From NCBI GenBank assembly GCA_025331125.1, contig JAOALB010000027.1:248001-312000 (forward strand): a stretch of 64,000 bases of DNA, read 5' to 3'. This DNA comes from Mycogone perniciosa. Taxonomy: Eukaryota; Ascomycota; Sordariomycetes; Hypocreales; Hypocreaceae. Numbering within the stretch: the stretch's first letter is position 1; each line of letters starts with the position of its first letter. Made by a program: the position numbers and the translations under genes. Shown here in pieces: positions 59,066-64,000 of the stretch. A model generated the notes under the pieces. That model had not been told where the DNA came from, did no database searches, and was given only the letters and a program-made list of their open reading frames with translations.

Positions 59066-61046
59066 TCACAAATCCAATTCTTCAGAGCGAAGATCTTCAT
59101 GGATGTCGATGTCGTTTTCAGGCCCTTGTGATTCCCAAAGACCGTTCACGCTGAATCCCGAATCCTTTGTGTCATCAACACTGGTGTTTCCCAGTACGTC
59201 ACAAAGTTGGGGCTCGAGCTTGATGTTGCCAGAGCACGATTGTCGCTGATCCTGATCATGGCGAATCGACTGTGTTGGATTCTGGTGGCGATTGATTGGT
59301 GTGAATCCAAGTGAAGAAATATTTTGAGTAGGACCTGATTGGTTACACGACCCAAGGAATAGTTGGTCATGTGAAAACAATGGATTCGCCCCAGACATGT
59401 TGATGAATTGGCTGGCTGCCGAGCTTGGAATCGAGTCACTGCTCGCCGAGGTTGAATACTCTTCCATCTTAGGTTGTGTGTGGTGATTGGAGGAGAGGCG
59501 GAAATGCTCATGACTGAGAGCGTTGAATTGATTGCCCGCAGTGAAATTCATTCGCGTTGAGTTATTGTAAATTGATGCGTCATTCAAGGCGTAGGATATC
59601 TCTGGGTGATTGAGCGAACCTTGGTTAGATTAGCCCCTGAAATGACGTACCATAATAGAGCTTCTTACCTAGTGCAACGTGATTGTTGATGCCGAGAAAT
59701 GATTGCCCCTGGCTTCGTCCGCGATTGATATCTCGTGCCGAAAATGCGCGATCAGGAATATCCCTGGATGCAGGCGTTGGGGAGACGAGGTTGGAGTGAG
59801 ATATCGGGTTTAGTTGATGCAAGCCAAGACGACCACGAAGATCAAATCTAGGAGTGGCGTTAGCATGGAGACTCTGTTGTAATTCACACAAGAATCTTAC
59901 CTTGGCTCACGCTGAGACGACACCGACAATGGGCGGTCTTCATAGCCACCTGGACAGATTAACACCTCTCCTCATCTAAGGGGGGGATAACATACCGGGG
60001 ATTGCAACTTCGTCACGAAAGACATCATGGCTACGTTTGAATGGGCCAAGATTTGGTGCGATCTCTGAACTGGGAGCCCTTCTATATCCGACAATTGGCT
60101 TGGAGATCTTGTTATGAGCAAGATTCCCGCGTGTTGAGCGACGATTACCCCCTCGAGGAATATTCGCGGAAATCTCTGCTAATGGCTCACCCTTTTTCCG
60201 TCTAGGTTTGGTCACTTTCTTCGGCGGGGTCTGTACCAAAATTAGCCACACGATAAATGCAGGCCTGGGTCAGTGTACAAACCGCTTCTTCTTGACCCGG
60301 AACTGGCGACGAACTGTCGTAAACATCTTTTATCCTTTCCACCTCGAAATCGGGTGTCATGACGACTTGTGTGGGTTCAATTCCCTCTGAGGCTCTTCTC
60401 ATTCTTTCAATGACGGACTTGGGCTTGCGCTGGTTGCGAGTGCGCTTCATATCCTCGTTTGCAAGATCCATCTTTCCCATGCCTGGCCAAACCTGCCCCT
60501 TGAGTGTCATCATGTCGCCCGAACCGAAGAAGTTATCCTGAACCTCTTCCTCGTTGTCAGATGGGAAAAAGCCTGGGAAAATGGGAAAGTCCTGTGGGAA
60601 CTCTTCACGCTCGGACTTGATGAGGCCATTGACTGGTGGCCGCTTGATCTTCTTCTTGGCTTGCTGGTTTCTGGTAAGCACGTCACAGGCAAGCCTGAAA
60701 TTGAAGATGTACATACCTTCAGCGGCTGGATTGCCGGAATTCCCCGTGAGCGCTTGTTCCTTGCCTCCTTGAGTTGTTTTGCCTTCATTCTCTCAACCAG
60801 CAGACCCTCGATGCCATTCTCTTTATACCACTGTTCATACTGCTGAAGCGCTACCGAGGCAGAGATGTCTTGGTGAGCCTTGAGCTTTGTTTGGGTTTCA
60901 TGGTGGAGATGGCCCTTGGATGCGATGTGCGTAAGCAAGTGTGACACATCAGAAAATCGCGGCGTCTCAGGACAGACGGTGCAAATCAGGGGAATCTGTT
61001 TGTTGCCGGAACTCGAAGAGCCACCCGTTGCAGCCAGCGATGCCAT
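59066..61046 (-). CDS. Uncharacterised protein with N-terminal C2H2/U1-like zinc finger
   Basis: Six exons: 61046..60717, 60663..60283, 60230..59996, 59949..59901, 59847..59669 and 59601..59066, all in phase, giving 569 residues. After a short Ser/Gly leader the protein has IPLICTVCPETPRFSDVSHL and LTHIASKGHLHHE: a Cys-x2-Cys followed by spaced histidines, like U1-type matrin/C2H2 fingers that bind RNA or DNA. A helical ALQQYEQWYKENGIEGLL stretch follows, then basic patches (KKKIKRPP, KRTRNQRKPKS, PPKKVTKPRRKKGE) typical of nuclear proteins. The C-terminal 250 residues are Ser/Asn/Gln-rich. The acceptor of exon 2 uses the second of two CAGs because only it keeps frame. No family could be named; a nuclear role is inference. 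Confidence 0.78.
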
Positions 61047-62824
61047 ATCCTATGCAATACATTGTTAGTAATTACTTTCAAAGAAACGGCTCAAACGTTG
61101 TGTCTTCCAAGGGTGTTGGGGTGTCTGCATCGGGAAGCATAGGGATCTAACCTATTGATGACCCAATGGGCCAAGCTGGTTCCAAGAGTGGTCTCGGGGC
61201 AGGAAAGCAGAAGGAAGCCAAACACGAAACAAGGCCTTGGTAGTCAGGCTCAGGAAGCAAAACAAGCAACGGTGATTGTGTGGTTAGGAAAAGAGCAACT
61301 GGTTGGAGAGGGCTGGACACACAACGAGGAGAAAGTGTTGATCAGGGGCAATGATGCACCACGCAAGCCCAAGTGAGAGGCAGTAGACGAACTCAAGCAG
61401 CAGCACGAACCAGAAGTCTTACCATGGGAGTGTCTTCCAGGCTTGGGCCAGGTCTGGACATGACTGACGATCGAGGCAGCAGCAGTTCAGAAAATGCAAT
61501 CCATCGAGACGCCGGCTCTGGCTCGCTTGCGTTCCGATTGAGGAGAGAGGGACCCGTGGAGAAGGCAGAGGTCGCAGAGGCATCTGTCGCCTGTTTCTGT
61601 GGAAAGAATGCAGGGTCCATGGCGCTGTCAGTTGAGGAGGAAGTACCTGTAGGCAGGCAGTGTCCGGCTAGGAGTTCCGTCTTCCATACTGATGATCAGG
61701 ACGGTCACGACTCAGGACTGCTGCAGCTTTTTGGTTCATCGTCCGAAGACAGATAAACTGCCCTCCTGTCCTCATTTCGTCCCCTCTTTCCAGATTTCCA
61801 AATCGAAGTCATCCCGTCTTTAGCGGAAGGAGGGCTGTGGAGGCAACTGTCAGTTGGCAGTTGCGGGTGCGCACCTTCCCTCTTTGCGGTCACCGTCTTT
61901 ATTGCAATATGGGCACCAAAACGGTTAATTCTTCACACCAATTGATTATACTAACTAAGTAAGGTACTGCTTGATTACATTGGTGTCCTATGATGGACGG
62001 ATTCTTTGCCTTTTAATCTTTTTGGGGTTTTGGGTGATGATCTTGATGAGTGACTGGTACAGGAGGAAGTCCTCAACATTCGTGCGCACTGAATTTAAAG
62101 GTTTAGAATCTCTTGAATAGAAGTAGGGTCTTTAGGCAAATTTCACTTTCCACTGCCAATACAATTGTCTCTACTGCGTGGTCGCTTCGTGCTTTTCAGA
62201 AGACATATATGGCTTGCCTTGTCTCTCATACCACCTTTACCTCAGACCGTCTATCTAACACATCGACTTTCAACACCCCGTCTTCGATGACCGTACTTTG
62301 AAGCTCATTGGACAATACACAGGTAGCTAGTAGTTCCGAATATTTGATCAAGGGTATGTTGTGGCACAACAATCAGGTGATATATTTTCCCATATTTCGG
62401 CAAGTTCAATTCAATTCCAGGTCAATAAGAAAATGGGATGGGATGCGGATAGGGTATTGCCCATTTAGGGGCCATGAATCATATTACTTATCTGATGCTG
62501 TTGCGATTCTTCTACGTATTCAAGTCAGTGGCCATGCCATGGGCACTGCGAACCACGGTGTTGACCTAGACACGACATCACCGCTGCCTCTCTAAACAAG
62601 ATGTATGTTGGACGTTACGGATAAACGCCACTGAGAGCTGGCGATGCCCCAGAAAAAGCCAGCACTTCCTTCTCCTCTCGCATTGTATCCTGTTTACCAC
62701 GGTGCGATATCTTCAGCAGGTTATTAGATAGCAAGAGGATTACAGACAACAAGAATGCGCAATGGAATATGTCACCCTCCAACAGGATGTCTCACATGCC
62801 TGGGTGTCTTTGGAACATACTTAT
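61047..62824. other. Intergenic region, zinc-finger gene / bet2
   Basis: This 1.78 kb lies between two minus-strand genes: upstream of the zinc-finger gene and downstream of bet2. Short open frames (e.g. 61373-61756) lack recognisable features. No motif clusters of note. Confidence 0.5.
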
Positions 62825-63860
62825 TCATTGTCCAAGAGCCTTTGCAATAGTCTTCGTTGGCATGCAGTACCTTGGGTCCACACTCTCCATATCAGGGTAC
62901 CCGAGTAGACTCAGTCCTGCAACGCCAAAACATGTATGCCAGACATCAACCATGTCGCCTGGTCTATCAGAGATACCGCCGGTTTCGGTATCTTGACAGC
63001 CCAAAATGAAGTCGACCAAGGCCTGTCGATCGATCCAATGGGTGCGATCAATTATCTGGAGACTGCTCAACACCCACCAGCTGTAACAGACGTCTTCCTT
63101 CTTTTCTGGTCGGCCATTAAGGCCTCCGCCAGGAAGCTGCCTCTCGCTCAGCCAGCACCCGAGCTTCTCCTTTTCAACAAGGTCTAGTCGCCCTGCAATG
63201 GCGAGAGCTGCGACACATGTGAAGATTTGGGCAGCATGAGATTCTCCGCCGGGTTTTGCTCCGTAGCCTCCATCAAAGTTGGAGCATGCGGCGATGTGAG
63301 AGACGGCCTTGTCGACATCGACGAGGCACAACAGTCCAAGGAGGGACAATGCATTGAGGGCACCATATAAAAATCTTGTGTCCTCCTCACCCCACTCGTC
63401 GCCATAGAAACCTCCTGTCACCGGATTCTGAAGATCTGCCATGACTGCACTCACATTAGATCACTCCCCCCACAGAAAAGCTTCCTCGATACCTACACTT
63501 GCCAACCAGAGCTTTCCCTTTGCCTCGAGTTTCCAACTCATCGAAGCCGTCGACCATGGCGAGAATCTGCACAGCACTTACCGTGGAGAGCATATGTGCG
63601 TCGTGCCCTGGAGCTGCCCCGAACCCGCCGTTGTCATGTTGACAAGAGAGCACAAAATCGATCGTTTCATTGCGTGGCAGGGCATCGGGACGGCCCAAGA
63701 GATGGAGCGCAGTGAGCCCCCAGTATACACCATTTAGTCGCAAGTGCTCTGTCACCCAGTAATCCAGTTCATCGGTCTTGGTATTGAGGCTTTGGACATA
63801 TTTCACGTGAGCATCTGTGGCAACTTTCTGACCCTCTGGTACCTTGTTGCCTTGAGACAT
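62825..63860 (-). CDS. bet2: Rab geranylgeranyltransferase (GGTase II) beta subunit Bet2
   Basis: Exons are 63860..63497 and 63444..62825 (AAG T|GTAGGT ... GCAG|TC), giving 327 residues, normal for the family. With the alpha subunit Bet4 and escort protein Mrs6 it attaches geranylgeranyl groups to Rab GTPases such as Ypt1 and Sec4. Prenyltransferase repeats are clear: FVLSCQHDNGGFGAAPG, LQNPVTGGFYGDEWGE, SNFDGGYGAKPGGESHA, RQLPGGGLNGRPEKKEDVCYSWW and CQDTETGGISDRPGD. Zinc ligands are expected in the EDVCYSWW motif (Asp, Cys) and in VWHTCFG (His). The start MSQGNKVPEGQKV is the first ATG of the open frame; 140 bp of upstream sequence remain in the window. Confidence 0.95.
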
Positions 63861-64000
63861 GGTGACGGTTGAAGTGGTTGAGGGAAGAGTAGATGGAGTA
63901 TTCCGTAACGGGCGTTGGTGATGAGGACTTAGGCACGAATGTAATGATTAGATAAGCATCACCGTCATGACAACACTACGGGTATTTTTGAATACCTATC

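Noticed and set aside
1..64000. tRNA genes, CRISPR arrays or a secondary-metabolite cluster
   Set aside because: No GTTCRAA T-arm with matching acceptor stems, no spaced repeats, and no PKS, NRPS, terpene cyclase or P450 genes were found; visual scanning could still miss a tRNA with an intron.

Overview
The window looks like nuclear DNA of a filamentous ascomycete (Pezizomycotina), most likely a Sordariomycete close to Hypocreales. Genes carry short 50-110 bp introns with GTRNGT donors and YAG acceptors and lie on both strands with 0.4-6 kb gaps. The gene set includes a group III HAMP-repeat histidine kinase and tail proteins of killer-toxin-like (subgroup C) chitinases. No rRNA, tRNA, CRISPR or intact transposon was recognised. 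All splice models were made by eye from splice signals, reading phase and remembered family similarity; no search was run.

Layout. 0.2-3.75 kb: rearranged accessory locus with pieces of two genes, an F-box-like gene and a gene for the C-terminal tail of a killer-toxin-like chitinase, arranged as if a roughly 2 kb inversion had swapped their 3' halves. 4.0-7.1 kb (-): cation/Ca2+ exchanger. 8.5-11.2 kb (+): condensin subunit Brn1. 12.8-14.6 kb (-): SAM-HMG-box protein. 14.6-20.3 kb: long gap, then a 91-residue coiled-coil protein (+). 22.1-26.4 kb (-): Nik1/Os-1 histidine kinase. 26.4-30.6 kb: second long gap. 30.6-34.9 kb (-): C2/Munc13-like protein. 36.7-40.3 kb (+): BAR-PH-ArfGAP. 41.7-43.9 kb (+): Chk2/Rad53-type FHA kinase. 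44.7-46.1 kb (+): eIF3m. 46.7-47.9 kb (+): GRF-family protein with a decayed zinc finger. 48.4-49.4 kb (+): phosphomannomutase Sec53. 49.8-53.5 kb (-): WW plus PhoD-like phosphatase. 55.0-58.3 kb (+): Msh3. 59.1-61.0 kb (-): uncharacterised zinc-finger protein. 62.8-63.9 kb (-): Rab geranylgeranyltransferase beta Bet2.

Most genes are conserved single-copy housekeeping genes: chromosome structure, checkpoint and repair (Brn1, Chk2, Msh3), vesicle traffic (Munc13-like, ArfGAP, Bet2), glycosylation precursor supply (Sec53), translation (eIF3m) and stress or ion signalling (Nik1, exchanger). They do not form a pathway cluster. The points of most interest are the reciprocal break of two genes at the left end, the in-frame F-box/chitinase-tail chimera it leaves, the broken GRF finger, and a recurrent short palindrome-like motif (TACGGAGTAC / GTACTTCGTAC) found throughout the intergenic DNA and not seen in exons.
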